Shown: positions 16,642-25,184, counted from the stretch's first letter. The stretch is DNA of 32,658 nucleotides from a virus (IMGVR_UViG_3300047353_000733:1-32658), one strand, 5' to 3'. The notes: a model not told the origin generated them from the sequence alone. Translations and numbers: made by a program.

Positions 16642-16854
16642 TTATTTAGCGGCAGTGACACTGGGGTCTACCCAAAGAATTGCGTCTTCAGGAAGAAATG
16701 CTTGGCACATTTCAAGTACACGCATAAACTCATCAGGAGTGTCACACTCTAGAGTTTTTGAATTATCCCTATCTGATACACAAGAAAACTGACGCTTGCA
16801 CATGTCAACAACAACACACTCGATGTATTCATCGTTACTGTACTCGTCTGTCAT
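16642..16854 (-). CDS. Conserved-looking small protein upstream of talC, 70 aa
   Basis: The preferred start is the ATG at 16854 (MTDEYSNDEYIECVVVDMCK), preceded by AAGGGT. The open frame extends upstream to 16971, but that part overlaps the end of the 266-residue structural gene and looks non-coding. The protein is acidic with four cysteines, a DTPDEFMRVLEMC helix, and a C-terminal ILWVDPSVTAAK. No known domain seen. Its stop overlaps the talC late-promoter motif. A TATAAT hexamer at 16879-16884 with a poor -35 may drive it. Function unknown. Confidence 0.62.
   Translation of the reverse strand: MTDEYSNDEYIECVVVDMCKRQFSCVSDRDNSKTLECDTPDEFMRVLEMCQAFLPEDAILWVDPSVTAAK
16643..16649 (-). promoter_or_regulatory. 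Late promoter motif CTAAATA for talC
   Basis: The minus strand reads GCTAAATAAACC, overlapping the stop (16642-16644) of the 70-residue gene and about 20 bp before talC. Confidence 0.6.
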
Positions 16855-16878
16855 TAGAATACCCTTGGTTACCTGTAT

Positions 16879-16884
16879 ATTATA
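16879..16884 (-). promoter_or_regulatory. Possible -10 box (TATAAT) before the 70-residue gene and talC
   Basis: TATAAT on the minus strand, 24 bp before the ATG at 16854. At the usual spacing only a poor -35 match (TTCCCA) is found, so this is a weak candidate for host RNA polymerase. Confidence 0.35.
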
Positions 16885-16924
16885 GCAGAGTGTTCTCAGG
16901 TTGGGAAGAGCACAGCTCCAGTTT

Positions 16925-17725
16925 CTAAGCTGTCCATTCTGGATTTCTTCTGTCGTAGTCCCACCCACCAACTAAGAAGTTGTGATTGCCACCAGGATAA
17001 TCATCAGGATCTTTTCCATCGTAAACAACAGTAAGCTTTTCATCATGATCCATTGGGTTCAACCATCTTGCGACCCATACATGATAAAAACAATCAATTG
17101 GTTTATCATCTGCTTCCTTCACAACTATCTTTTCATTATCAATTTCCGTTACATTTAAATGGAAATGTCTATCACCAATAGGTTGTAATTGCACACTGAT
17201 ACTATCATAATCTACCAGACCCTCCCAATACTCTGGCAATTCTATTACATTACTATCTTTAAGTCTTCCACGAATGTATATACCTGCTTCTGGTCCTTCA
17301 GTAATAATATGACGAATTCGTTTTCCTTTCTTTTTTACATGAGGAAGATCAAAGTTAGCAATTAATTTATTACCACTTGCAACTCCATTGACATTTCCAG
17401 TCAACGGTCCAACAAATGATGTTGCACTTACAACTCCAGTAACACCCACCGCACCAACAATAGTTGTAGCAGCATTAATTTTAACTATTCCATTAAGTGT
17501 AGTTGCACCAGCAACAGTCAATGTTCCTGATGGTTTCTTTTTCTCTAAGGGATCGATGAGAATGACAACATTACCAGTGATTAAAATCTCACTCGTTCCT
17601 AAAATAGGACCAGTAACTACTGCTCCTGCTTGACATTCAAGGCTTTGTGAAAATGATGCTGGAAGTCCATGTACAGTTCCTTGAGAACCATTTCTTAAGG
17701 TTGTAGTAATTGCATTATTAGTCAT
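16925..17725 (-). CDS. Tail or baseplate structural protein, 266 aa
   Basis: The N-terminal half is Gly/Val/Thr-rich beta repeats (TLTVAGATTLNGIVKINAAT, SATSFVGPLTGNVNGVASGN) like those in the fibre genes. The C-terminal half (from about 125) is a compact domain with HIITEGPEAGIYIRGRL (139-155), LPEYWEGLVDYDSISVQLQPIG (163-184, in two parts) and a CFYHVWVARW segment, a combination I associate with T4-like cyanophage virion proteins. It is last in the baseplate operon and starts at 17725, where the spike gene's stop overlaps its ATG as TAATG. Probably a short tail-fibre or spike-attached protein; no T4 equivalent can be named. Confidence 0.7.
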   Translation of the reverse strand: MTNNAITTTLRNGSQGTVHGLPASFSQSLECQAGAVVTGPILGTSEILITGNVVILIDPLEKKKPSGTLTVAGATTLNGIVKINAATTIVGAVGVTGVVSATSFVGPLTGNVNGVASGNKLIANFDLPHVKKKGKRIRHIITEGPEAGIYIRGRLKDSNVIELPEYWEGLVDYDSISVQLQPIGDRHFHLNVTEIDNEKIVVKEADDKPIDCFYHVWVARWLNPMDHDEKLTVVYDGKDPDDYPGGNHNFLVGGWDYDRRNPEWTA

Positions 17726-18402
17726 TAGAAGAACCCTCCAAGAACAGATTTAACAGCACCACCAGCTACCCCACCAATACCTGTAGAAGAAATAACACTA
17801 TCAGCAACAAATCCACCTAGATTACCACCCGTAGCAGCACCAAATGCTGCCTTACCGATGCCAAGAATGCTTGGGGATGCAAATGGACCTAATGCAGATT
17901 CAACTAAGTCTCCAGGGACAAATGATCCTGCAAACATCTTCATACCAAAAGTATTAACAATGCCATTGCCCCTCTTACCCTCAACATTAACAGTATTTGC
18001 TTTATATAAGATTCTCTGACCAGCAGTAACATTGACATTTCTTCCTGCATGAAGATCAATATCTTGAGATGCCTGCATCATAATATTTTTAGCGTTGACT
18101 CTAACAGATCCGTTAGTAGCAGTAATAGTGACATCTCCATTAGCAGCACTAACTCTAATATCAATAATGTGGGGAGTGTTTTTGTCACCAGCACGAACTT
18201 CTAAAGTTTTTTCTGCTGCAATTCTACTTAATCCACCTTGACTATGAGAGATTAGAAATGAGTCATCATTATCATTTACGGCATATACTTTACATACCTC
18301 AGCACCAGTTGATCCCACCAAAGGATCACCAGAAACAATCCTAAAGTGAGCTCCTCTAGAATCAATAACTCTTCTATTATAATTTTTTGGTTTAGCAGCC
18401 AT
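17725..18402 (-). CDS. Tail-spike beta-helix protein (gp5 C-terminal domain-like), separate gene
   Basis: Start chosen at 18402, where the gp5 stop and this ATG overlap as TAATG; an ATG at 18411 would add three residues. The 225-residue protein has a run of short beta strands of the type found in the T4 gp5 needle: NGDVTITATNGSVRVNAKN (88-106), QDIDLHAGRNVNVTAGQRI (113-131), NTVNVEG (136-142). The C-terminal 80 residues are Gly/Ala/Val-rich. In T4 the equivalent beta-helix is fused to gp5; here it is its own polypeptide directly after gp5 and translationally coupled to it. The likely role is the membrane-puncturing tip. Confidence 0.72.
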   Translation of the reverse strand: MAAKPKNYNRRVIDSRGAHFRIVSGDPLVGSTGAEVCKVYAVNDNDDSFLISHSQGGLSRIAAEKTLEVRAGDKNTPHIIDIRVSAANGDVTITATNGSVRVNAKNIMMQASQDIDLHAGRNVNVTAGQRILYKANTVNVEGKRGNGIVNTFGMKMFAGSFVPGDLVESALGPFASPSILGIGKAAFGAATGGNLGGFVADSVISSTGIGGVAGGAVKSVLGGFF

Positions 18403-20492
18403 TACACACAATCGATTGCAGAAATAATACCAACTTGACGATCTGTTGGGAACGAACCAAATACGGGTCTAAGAATAGCCCCACTTCCAGTTTCACTTAA
18501 AACTTTTAGTTCAGGTAAGGTTTCATCATATCTCAAAATATTTAGAACCTTAACATCAAGGATTTCTCCCTGATCACCAACAACAATTTCATAGATTGGT
18601 GCTGAAGATCCGATACCCACACCAGGAGGACCATTGGGATCATCACCATCAAATACAATATCAGGACCTTCGGGAAGATTAATTACAAAATTGCCATCTT
18701 CAGAAACTCCCGGAATTGAGACGGAATCTCCAGGTCTGTATCCGCCTCCGGGATTGGTAACAATAACATTTGTAATACCCTCAGAACCTCTCGGGTCTGA
18801 AGGAACAGTTTCTGGATAGTTTTCTCCGGGAGTAATTATAACAATTGCGACAACTTTATCACTATCTTCTCCCTTGCCAAGAATAGCTTGACCGGTAGCA
18901 CCATATCCAAAACTACACTTATCTCTAAAGTTTACCATGGGGGGATATCTATATCCTGATCCCCTATTTTTCATCTGAACGCCGATGATACTAGCTGTTC
19001 TTTGAATACCAGCAGTGACACCACCAAGTCCAACATTATCTACAAAATAACCCATGATAACTTCACCTGCTGCACCTAATCCACCTCCACCAAAGATTTC
19101 AACATAAGGACCAGTACAGTTTCGAGATGGACCACCATAGCATCCACCAGATATAACATTATTACTAGAGTCGCTTAACAATCCACCATCATCAAATATA
19201 TCCCACTTACCCCACTGTCGTTCAAAATCATTGGTTAGATTAGCAGCACCTTTTGATAGTTTGAGGGCATTCATTACATATTCAAAAGGATCTTCTCCTT
19301 TCTCTTTACTGCTACCACCAACAATATATTCTTTATCTTGTGGACACTTACCACCGTTTGATTGATTACAATCAAGGAATGATGCAACGGTGTTTAAATT
19401 ACTACTAACGCTTGATAAGAAATCTGCAACTTTAAATCCCGGAGCGATAATCTTAGATACAGCATCAAGAGGTCCCGACATAGCATCTTCAATTTCATCC
19501 AGAATTGCTCCAACAAAAGCACCAGTAAATTGTGCTCCCATACATCCAGCATAGTTTCTTCCACTATCAATGATATCAAAAAGTAAATCTTCGATAGTAC
19601 CTGCTAAACCTTCTACAGCTTTATTTGCAGCACATCCAATCGCTGTTTGTAAAAACTGAACTGGAGACAACAGTGCAGTTTGTGCAGCAACACCAGCAGC
19701 ATGAGCGATAATTGCAGATTGAGTTGCAGCAAGAACTTTAGCGTAAACTGCAGCATATAACGCTTTAAGACCTTGTTGCCCTAAACCTTCTAATTTATCA
19801 AATAACTTTTCGATCATTGTGCCAACAAATCTGTTGGCTTGAACTTCAATAAGATCAGCTGCTAACCTAACTTCATTAGATAAGTTAGTACCAGCAAGAG
19901 CAAGACTTTCTACTTTACCAGCAAGATTTTCTACTACATTTGCAATCTCACTAATAGGATTAGTTTGGCAAGTATCAGCAGTTAGAACTTTTATTTTTGC
20001 TGCAGCAACATTGTCTGGTTTTGCAGTTTTTGGTGATGTATTGGGAGTTGGTTGTGATTCTTCGTTCTGTTCGTTTGTTTGTGATCTGGGTACTCTAGCA
20101 CTTTCAGGGGTAGATTTTGTGTATGATCCAAACAGTTCCTCCACGAGTGAAGTTCTAGGAAATTGTCCTAGAATCATTGGGATTTGTTCTTCATCATCAA
20201 GAAAAAATCCAAAAACTAAATCATTCTGCTGAATTACAGTGGACTGGGCATAATTTGCACCACCGGCACCAGAAGTTGTTGGTAAGATTGCACATGCATA
20301 CGGCAATTCTTTATCAGGTATGTCACCCTCATTATCATGAAGACCACAGACTCTGATTTTATACCTATTACTAAGTCCCTTACCATTAACTAGTTGCTCT
20401 TCTTGAGCACTAATAGGAGCAACTCTTGCAATAAAGGGTTTAAATGGTAATTTAGTAGTATAGTTGTAAAAGAAATTGCTAGCGTCTGTCAT
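18402..20492 (-). CDS. gp5: Baseplate hub subunit gp5-like, without a recognisable lysozyme domain
   Basis: The 696-residue protein begins with the gp5 OB-fold region: NRYKIRVCGLHDNEGDIP, LPYACAILPTTSGAGG and LVFGFFLDDEEQIPMILGQF, about residues 40-110. After a polar linker (TNEQNEESQPTPNTSPKT) comes an Ala-rich helical domain (roughly 165-370), then Gly-rich segments with GSGYRYPP and GGGYRPG turns. The T4 lysozyme catalytic pattern is not seen. In T4, gp5 pierces the outer membrane and digests peptidoglycan; here digestion probably falls to the M23 peptidase three genes upstream in transcription order. The ATG overlaps the cp12 stop as TGATG. Confidence 0.8.
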   Translation of the reverse strand: MTDASNFFYNYTTKLPFKPFIARVAPISAQEEQLVNGKGLSNRYKIRVCGLHDNEGDIPDKELPYACAILPTTSGAGGANYAQSTVIQQNDLVFGFFLDDEEQIPMILGQFPRTSLVEELFGSYTKSTPESARVPRSQTNEQNEESQPTPNTSPKTAKPDNVAAAKIKVLTADTCQTNPISEIANVVENLAGKVESLALAGTNLSNEVRLAADLIEVQANRFVGTMIEKLFDKLEGLGQQGLKALYAAVYAKVLAATQSAIIAHAAGVAAQTALLSPVQFLQTAIGCAANKAVEGLAGTIEDLLFDIIDSGRNYAGCMGAQFTGAFVGAILDEIEDAMSGPLDAVSKIIAPGFKVADFLSSVSSNLNTVASFLDCNQSNGGKCPQDKEYIVGGSSKEKGEDPFEYVMNALKLSKGAANLTNDFERQWGKWDIFDDGGLLSDSSNNVISGGCYGGPSRNCTGPYVEIFGGGGLGAAGEVIMGYFVDNVGLGGVTAGIQRTASIIGVQMKNRGSGYRYPPMVNFRDKCSFGYGATGQAILGKGEDSDKVVAIVIITPGENYPETVPSDPRGSEGITNVIVTNPGGGYRPGDSVSIPGVSEDGNFVINLPEGPDIVFDGDDPNGPPGVGIGSSAPIYEIVVGDQGEILDVKVLNILRYDETLPELKVLSETGSGAILRPVFGSFPTDRQVGIISAIDCV

Positions 20493-20719
20493 CAGTCCTC
20501 GTAGATCCTACATTCATCTGCATCTGGTTCCATCTCACAAAAAAGTTCTAATGCAGTAGGATCATGATGATCTCCTGCCTCAATTTCTTTTTTATGGTTT
20601 TCTGCATAGACTTCTAGCTCATGAAGTTCTCCCTCAATGTGCCTCCGTTGATTTGGAGAAATAAGAGGATTATCAAGGATTTCTTTGTCCTTTGCAATGT
20701 GAGTTTCGATGTTTTTCAT
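20492..20719 (-). CDS. cp12: CP12-like Calvin-cycle inhibitor, 75 aa
   Basis: CP12 is a small flexible protein that binds GAPDH and phosphoribulokinase and turns the Calvin cycle off. The C-terminus matches the family: DPTALELFCEMEPDADECRI followed by YED, with cysteines 61 and 70 at the family's C-x8-C spacing and the ECRxYxD ending. The N-terminus (MKNIETHIAKDKEILDNP) is helical as in CP12, but there is no N-terminal cysteine pair. Cyanophage CP12 copies are established auxiliary metabolic genes. What is odd is the setting: it follows the hub gene directly (hub stop 20720, ATG 20719) and its stop overlaps the gp5 start as TGATG. Confidence 0.85.
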   Translation of the reverse strand: MKNIETHIAKDKEILDNPLISPNQRRHIEGELHELEVYAENHKKEIEAGDHHDPTALELFCEMEPDADECRIYED

Positions 20720-21136
20720 TTAACTTTTTGTTTTAATTCCGGGATTGTCTTTAACCAACCGCATAGCCGTATATGATTTATTAGGGAAAAACTTATGGGT
20801 AATTTCCTTAATAATATATAGACCGCTTTGCCTACGGTCAATGTCAGGAGATTCACTTGATACTTTTGGGAACTCTAGATGTACAGCATCCCCAGCACAT
20901 AAATTAGTGTTGACAGGAACCAGGATATGGCAATCAATAGTCGTAAAAGAGCTATATCTAGCAGCTGATTGACCAACAGAATCTAAAGGATTGTAAGCTC
21001 TGCTAGTAGATACTCCTACATCTAGAGTACCTACATTATACATCCCAACGAAGGTTCTGGAGTTATTTGGGGGACTTTGTTTTGGATCGACAATTTTTGG
21101 TATAGGACTTTCTTCCCCTAATTTGGTGGAGTAGTC
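20720..21136 (-). CDS. Baseplate hub (gp27-like), C-terminal part in the shifted frame
   Basis: The frame is open from 21136 (just after a TGA at 21137-21139) to a stop at 20720-20722. An ATG at 21043 would give 107 residues, but no ribosome site precedes it and coding-like sequence (SPIPKIVDPKQSPPNNSRTF) continues upstream of it. The content fits the last domain of gp27/VgrG-type hubs: TTIDCHILVPVNTNLCAGDA, then a SGLYIIKEITHKFFPNKSY strand pair and TAMRLVKDN at the end. I read it as the rest of the hub gene that begins at 21978 and is interrupted by a one-base frame change between 21118 and 21136. Total length if joined is about 419 residues, close to T4 gp27. Confidence 0.65.
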   Translation of the reverse strand, partial: DYSTKLGEESPIPKIVDPKQSPPNNSRTFVGMYNVGTLDVGVSTSRAYNPLDSVGQSAARYSSFTTIDCHILVPVNTNLCAGDAVHLEFPKVSSESPDIDRRQSGLYIIKEITHKFFPNKSYTAMRLVKDNPGIKTKS

Positions 21137-21978
21137 TCATAATTATATGGATCGATAAAAATACGATTTGAAGAGTACTCTCCTCTAGATATCGACTCTG
21201 AAAGATCAATAGTTTTATTTACCCGAAAATCAAGCATTGATGTAGCTTGGTATCTGGGATTTCTATGACCATCTTCAAAAGTTTGCCTATAGTAATACCT
21301 CTGAACATTTTTTTTGTTTTTTATCGCATTTTTAGATAATCCGTCCATGGATTTAAAGTTAAATCCTCTCTTTGTCTGCCAAAAGAAAAATCCTGCAGAA
21401 TTACTTTTAGCACCTACAGGAACTGCTCTAGCTGCTAACTTAATAGCCCACCAAAAAGGTAGTTTCATATTGCCAGTAAAAGGCCATACAGTTTCTGTTT
21501 GCTCAAAATCAACTGGTTGTGTTGGTTGCACTAATCCAATAATTTTTGACAGAGTTTTATCAATTGTCATACCGGTGTATTTTCTACTTACCCTGATTTG
21601 TCTTGCAGAAATTGCTTCTCTTGAAGTTAAATGTAAAACAAATCCCTCCATCTGTCGATTACTAATATAATTAGTGACTTTATCGACAACCATTGTATAC
21701 TCAAATGATCCGGGTTTTTCAAAAATCGCATCAAATGGAGTTTTGATCTTAATATTTACCTGTTCTCCACCAATTATAGGTAATCCATGATATAGCCCTT
21801 GACCATCGATAGTATTACCAGTATTTGAAATTATCGCCAGTGCTGTTACAACTGGTGAATATAGATCCTCAAAATATTGAAAATCAATCACACCATTAAT
21901 AATAGATACAGTCTTATCCTGTTCTTTTGATGTAATCTCAAATTTCTCATAGATTGATGCTCCAGTTGATGCAGACAT
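21118..21978 (-). CDS. Baseplate hub (gp27-like), N-terminal part up to an in-frame stop
   Basis: 286 residues from an ATG at 21978 that overlaps the M23 gene's stop as TAATG. Hub-like features: FEITSKEQDKTVSIINGVID near the start, LPIIGGEQVNIKIKTPF, YISNRQMEGFVLHLTSREAI and a WAIKLAARA segment in a Trp/Phe-rich region (PFWWAIK, GFFFWQTKRGFNFKSM), the substrate-like channel folds seen in gp27/VgrG hubs. It ends at TAG (21118-21120) right after YETTPPN. The downstream sequence continues as hub in the -1 frame, so this is most likely an incomplete hub. Position between the M23 peptidase and gp5 fits gp27. Confidence 0.7.
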   Translation of the reverse strand: MSASTGASIYEKFEITSKEQDKTVSIINGVIDFQYFEDLYSPVVTALAIISNTGNTIDGQGLYHGLPIIGGEQVNIKIKTPFDAIFEKPGSFEYTMVVDKVTNYISNRQMEGFVLHLTSREAISARQIRVSRKYTGMTIDKTLSKIIGLVQPTQPVDFEQTETVWPFTGNMKLPFWWAIKLAARAVPVGAKSNSAGFFFWQTKRGFNFKSMDGLSKNAIKNKKNVQRYYYRQTFEDGHRNPRYQATSMLDFRVNKTIDLSESISRGEYSSNRIFIDPYNYETTPPN

Positions 21979-23510
21979 TATCCCAACCTCACTACTCTTT
22001 GGATATCAGTGATTATATTAGAGTTGGAACTTTGACCAAAACTTTCTAGGGTTCCCGAATCAGATCCCATATCACTTGAAGCTTGACCACTACTAATATT
22101 TAGAGATGCAAGATCAAATGGAACTACTATAGGTTCTTGTAAATCTCCGGCAGATGCTACCTTTGATGATCTTTTTACTCCCTCTAAAGATGAGACAAGC
22201 CTCTGAGGAGCAGCAACAACTTCTCCAGTAAAAGGGGCAGTGCCAGGGAATCCATAGTCCATGGGATTAATTGCATTCTTTCTAGGATATCCGGTAACAC
22301 CCTCTGCTTTACCGAGTTCCCAATGCAAGTGTGGTCCACTAGATTTTCCAGTTGATCCTACTCTACCAATAATATCGCCTGGTTTTACTTTATCATTCTT
22401 CTGATATGGAGACTGTTCCAACATGTGTCCATAAAAATGCTCCAGTCCATTTGCATCCATGAACACAACATAGTTACCATAGTTCTTTTCAAACCCCTTA
22501 TCAGTGATAGTAGAATCTGAGGGAACCGTGAGCGCAGAACCAGACTCCGCAGGAATATCTAATCCCATATGACCTCGCCCAGCACCAATACCATCTCCTA
22601 TAGCATATCCAGGAGGTTTTTTGCCAGTATCTTGGAATATTAATCCAGATGTTTGTGGTTCTACTCCAGGAGTAGGTGCGGGTCTAGATTGAGCAGGAGG
22701 TGAAGGAGGAAGAGTAGTTGGAGGCTGCATAATGGTCTCTACTTGCTGATTGTACTCTTGTTGAGTAATTTCTCCACTGTCTAGTCTTTCCTTAGCTTCT
22801 GCAATTTGAGTCTGCTGTTTAACACTTCGTCCAGTAGGTATTGCAGATGTTGTTGGCAAAGGATCTAATCCTAGTTTTTGTCTAGCATCAGCAATTTCTG
22901 CTTCACTCTGTGTTGTTAAATCCTCTAGATCTTTAATTGTATCTTTAAATGTTTTGTCAACATCTAGTTGAAGTTGTGAGAAATCTTTACTTAACTCTTC
23001 AAACTCTTGTGTAACTTCTCTTTCACTTGTAAATATTTTTCCAGATATTAAATCTCTGCCTAGTGCAGCAGCTGTATCCATAATGCCTCGGAAGACATTT
23101 CCGAAACTATTGAAAACTCTAACAATATTATCATACAAATTCTTAACGAACTGAGTTACATCCTCAACAATTACAATAATTCTTGGGAGATTTGCCAATA
23201 ACCAATCAAGAAGAATCCAACCAGCTGCTTTCAGTAACCCAGAGAATATACTCTTAGATCCTTTAATAGCAGAAGAAATTCCGCCTTTAATAAAATTCTG
23301 AGGTTTTTTTGCTTCTACAATTTTTTCTGCATCTCTTGTTCTTGCAGTGTCAACTTCTAATCTATCAAGACTTAACTTAGTCGTTTCTCTTTGCTTATCT
23401 TTTCTAATCTCCTTACCTAAAGACTTCCTAAGACCTTGAGTGGTCTGCCTAATAGAAAGCAGACCTACATCAACAATATTTAAAGCTTCGTTGGTTGGAA
23501 TTAATTTCAT
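21978..23510 (-). CDS. Tail-associated M23 (LytM-type) peptidase, 510 aa
   Basis: Domains in order: a coiled N-terminus (about 20-70), hydrophobic helices (IFSGLLKAAGWILLDWLLAN at 88-107, then IIVIVEDV), a further helical region to about 215, a Pro-rich linker (263-290), an M23 metalloendopeptidase (about 300-420) and a polar tail. Zinc and catalytic residues are visible: H314 and D318 (GHMGLDIP), H362 (FYGHM) and H394-L-H396 (GPHLHWEL). M23 enzymes cut peptide crosslinks of peptidoglycan, so this is a good candidate for the wall-opening enzyme of the injecting tail, given gp5 here shows no lysozyme domain. It follows the 556-residue protein by 3 bp and overlaps the hub start. Confidence 0.85.
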   Translation of the reverse strand: MKLIPTNEALNIVDVGLLSIRQTTQGLRKSLGKEIRKDKQRETTKLSLDRLEVDTARTRDAEKIVEAKKPQNFIKGGISSAIKGSKSIFSGLLKAAGWILLDWLLANLPRIIVIVEDVTQFVKNLYDNIVRVFNSFGNVFRGIMDTAAALGRDLISGKIFTSEREVTQEFEELSKDFSQLQLDVDKTFKDTIKDLEDLTTQSEAEIADARQKLGLDPLPTTSAIPTGRSVKQQTQIAEAKERLDSGEITQQEYNQQVETIMQPPTTLPPSPPAQSRPAPTPGVEPQTSGLIFQDTGKKPPGYAIGDGIGAGRGHMGLDIPAESGSALTVPSDSTITDKGFEKNYGNYVVFMDANGLEHFYGHMLEQSPYQKNDKVKPGDIIGRVGSTGKSSGPHLHWELGKAEGVTGYPRKNAINPMDYGFPGTAPFTGEVVAAPQRLVSSLEGVKRSSKVASAGDLQEPIVVPFDLASLNISSGQASSDMGSDSGTLESFGQSSNSNIITDIQRVVRLG

Positions 23511-23513
23511 AAT

Positions 23514-25184
23514 TTATGCTTCATATACTGATCTTGCAAACATAGCCCATTCATTATTTGGATTAGTTGTATTAATATTAGGCAATGCAGTTCCAGATGG
23601 AGTGGATGAAACGGGTTCGCCCTTAGTACCACCAAGTTCTCCTTGTGGTTGTACAACTACAAGTGGCACCGATGCTACCTTGCCTTCTACATTCCGTTGT
23701 GAGATCGGTACTGGTTCAAGTGAAAGACCTGGAGGAAGTGGTATAACTTGCGGCTTTGTTATATTTGTTGGTTGCTTCGATTGTGGCATCTGTTGCACAG
23801 GAGGAGCAACAGTAGATGCAGGAGGAGCACTACTAGTAGGTGGAGAAGGTGGTGTATATCTACCTAAAGACATATCCAACATCTGTTTAATAGCGTCCAG
23901 TCCCTTTAATCTTTCAGGATCTGGGGGTCCCTGTCTAAGAGCTCCAGTATTTCTAAACATATCATGATCTACTCGCGATATTCTTGCATCAAGATAAGAT
24001 CTCGCATCATTATCCAAACCATTTCGCAGATTTTGGATATACTTCATAGTTTTCGTCATTTTTGAATGAAGATTATCCACATTATCTTCTAAAGCATCAT
24101 ACTTTAACTTATCTTCCGCAGATAAGTCTCCATATAACTTACCACCACGAAGCATCATATCAAGTTTTCTCTGTTCTATTTCATGTTCCCTTTGATAACC
24201 TGACAATGTGCCAAGAGCAGCAGAAACATCGTTCATAACCTTCTTCTCTGCATCAGAGAGAGATTCTGCAGTATACTTGTCAAATTCTCCTGATTCAATT
24301 GACCTTATATTTTGCTCAATTTCATTAAGTTCTGATCCTACATTAGAGAAAGTTCTAGCAATTGGGTTATTCTCCAATCCAGGATTTTTTTCTAGTAACT
24401 TTTCTCTCCTTCTTCGCATCTCTTCAAGAGCTGCGTCTTTACCTTTATCCGAAACGATATCAATAACTCCCTTAGTATACTCCTCATAACTACCACGACC
24501 AGTACCATCTGGACCAGATCTATCAAGAATATCGTAAAGTTTCATCCCAAGTCCTACCGCCACGGCACCTAGCAGTAGATATGGGTTTGCTAATAACCCT
24601 AAGATCTTTGGAATGTTGAACAGCATTGATGTAAGAACACCACTAATTGCTCCAGTGATTGCACCAATGCCACCATTCAGAGCAAGTGCAACACCACCAG
24701 CAATTGCTAATCCCTTAATAAGATCATCCTTTATCTTTTCAAAAGCATCATTATCACCCTCTGACCATGCTTCTAAAGCATCCAATCCTTTTATCCCTAA
24801 CCACCCTAAGAACAATGCCTCAAGTGCTTTCATAAAGCGACCAAAAGGTCCCATTGCCCGTTTCTTTAAAGCTTCAATTGGTTTGACTAAACCATTCTTA
24901 ATGGCAGATTCAATAAAGTTCTCTTTTGTACCTTTTTTAAGACTATCTGCGGATTCTCTCTTTTGCTTTATCTCTTTCTTATCTTCTTCTGCATCTTGAG
25001 CGTTTCTACCACCAATTAAATCTGCAATTGCACCCAAATTTCTTTGGATTGCAAAGATATTTTTGTTTAACGAATTATATTGCTTGACAGTTAAATTCCC
25101 CTCAGGAACTCCTGGGTTGTCAACATTACCCTCGGGAGTTCCCTTCTGACCTGGTGGAAGTAGCTTTGTAGGGTCAATAACCAT
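23514..25184 (-). CDS. Large hydrophobic-core tail or hub protein, 556 aa
   Basis: N-terminal 90 residues are polar and partly coiled. Then comes a hydrophobic block: FGRFMKALEALFLGWLGIKG (114-133), and IAGGVALALNGGIGAITGAI (161-180) to YLLLGAVAVGLGM (202-214). The rest is a helical, charged region followed by a Pro-rich tail. The layout resembles the neighbouring M23 protein's N-terminus, without the peptidase. Size and place (after gp51, before the hub) are compatible with a tail-length or hub-assembly protein such as gp29, but I see no specific gp29 signature. The ATG at 25184 overlaps the gp51 stop region by 11 bp. Possibly membrane-interacting during DNA delivery. Confidence 0.62.
   Translation of the reverse strand: MVIDPTKLLPPGQKGTPEGNVDNPGVPEGNLTVKQYNSLNKNIFAIQRNLGAIADLIGGRNAQDAEEDKKEIKQKRESADSLKKGTKENFIESAIKNGLVKPIEALKKRAMGPFGRFMKALEALFLGWLGIKGLDALEAWSEGDNDAFEKIKDDLIKGLAIAGGVALALNGGIGAITGAISGVLTSMLFNIPKILGLLANPYLLLGAVAVGLGMKLYDILDRSGPDGTGRGSYEEYTKGVIDIVSDKGKDAALEEMRRRREKLLEKNPGLENNPIARTFSNVGSELNEIEQNIRSIESGEFDKYTAESLSDAEKKVMNDVSAALGTLSGYQREHEIEQRKLDMMLRGGKLYGDLSAEDKLKYDALEDNVDNLHSKMTKTMKYIQNLRNGLDNDARSYLDARISRVDHDMFRNTGALRQGPPDPERLKGLDAIKQMLDMSLGRYTPPSPPTSSAPPASTVAPPVQQMPQSKQPTNITKPQVIPLPPGLSLEPVPISQRNVEGKVASVPLVVVQPQGELGGTKGEPVSSTPSGTALPNINTTNPNNEWAMFARSVYEA

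Noticed and set aside
16855-16971. Extension of the 70-residue gene to an ATG at 16971
   Set aside because: It overlaps the end of the 266-residue structural gene, and the start at 16854 has a better ribosome site.
18402-20492. Lysozyme domain in gp5
   Set aside because: No catalytic Glu...Asp-Thr pattern of T4-type lysozyme found; the middle is an Ala-rich helical region.
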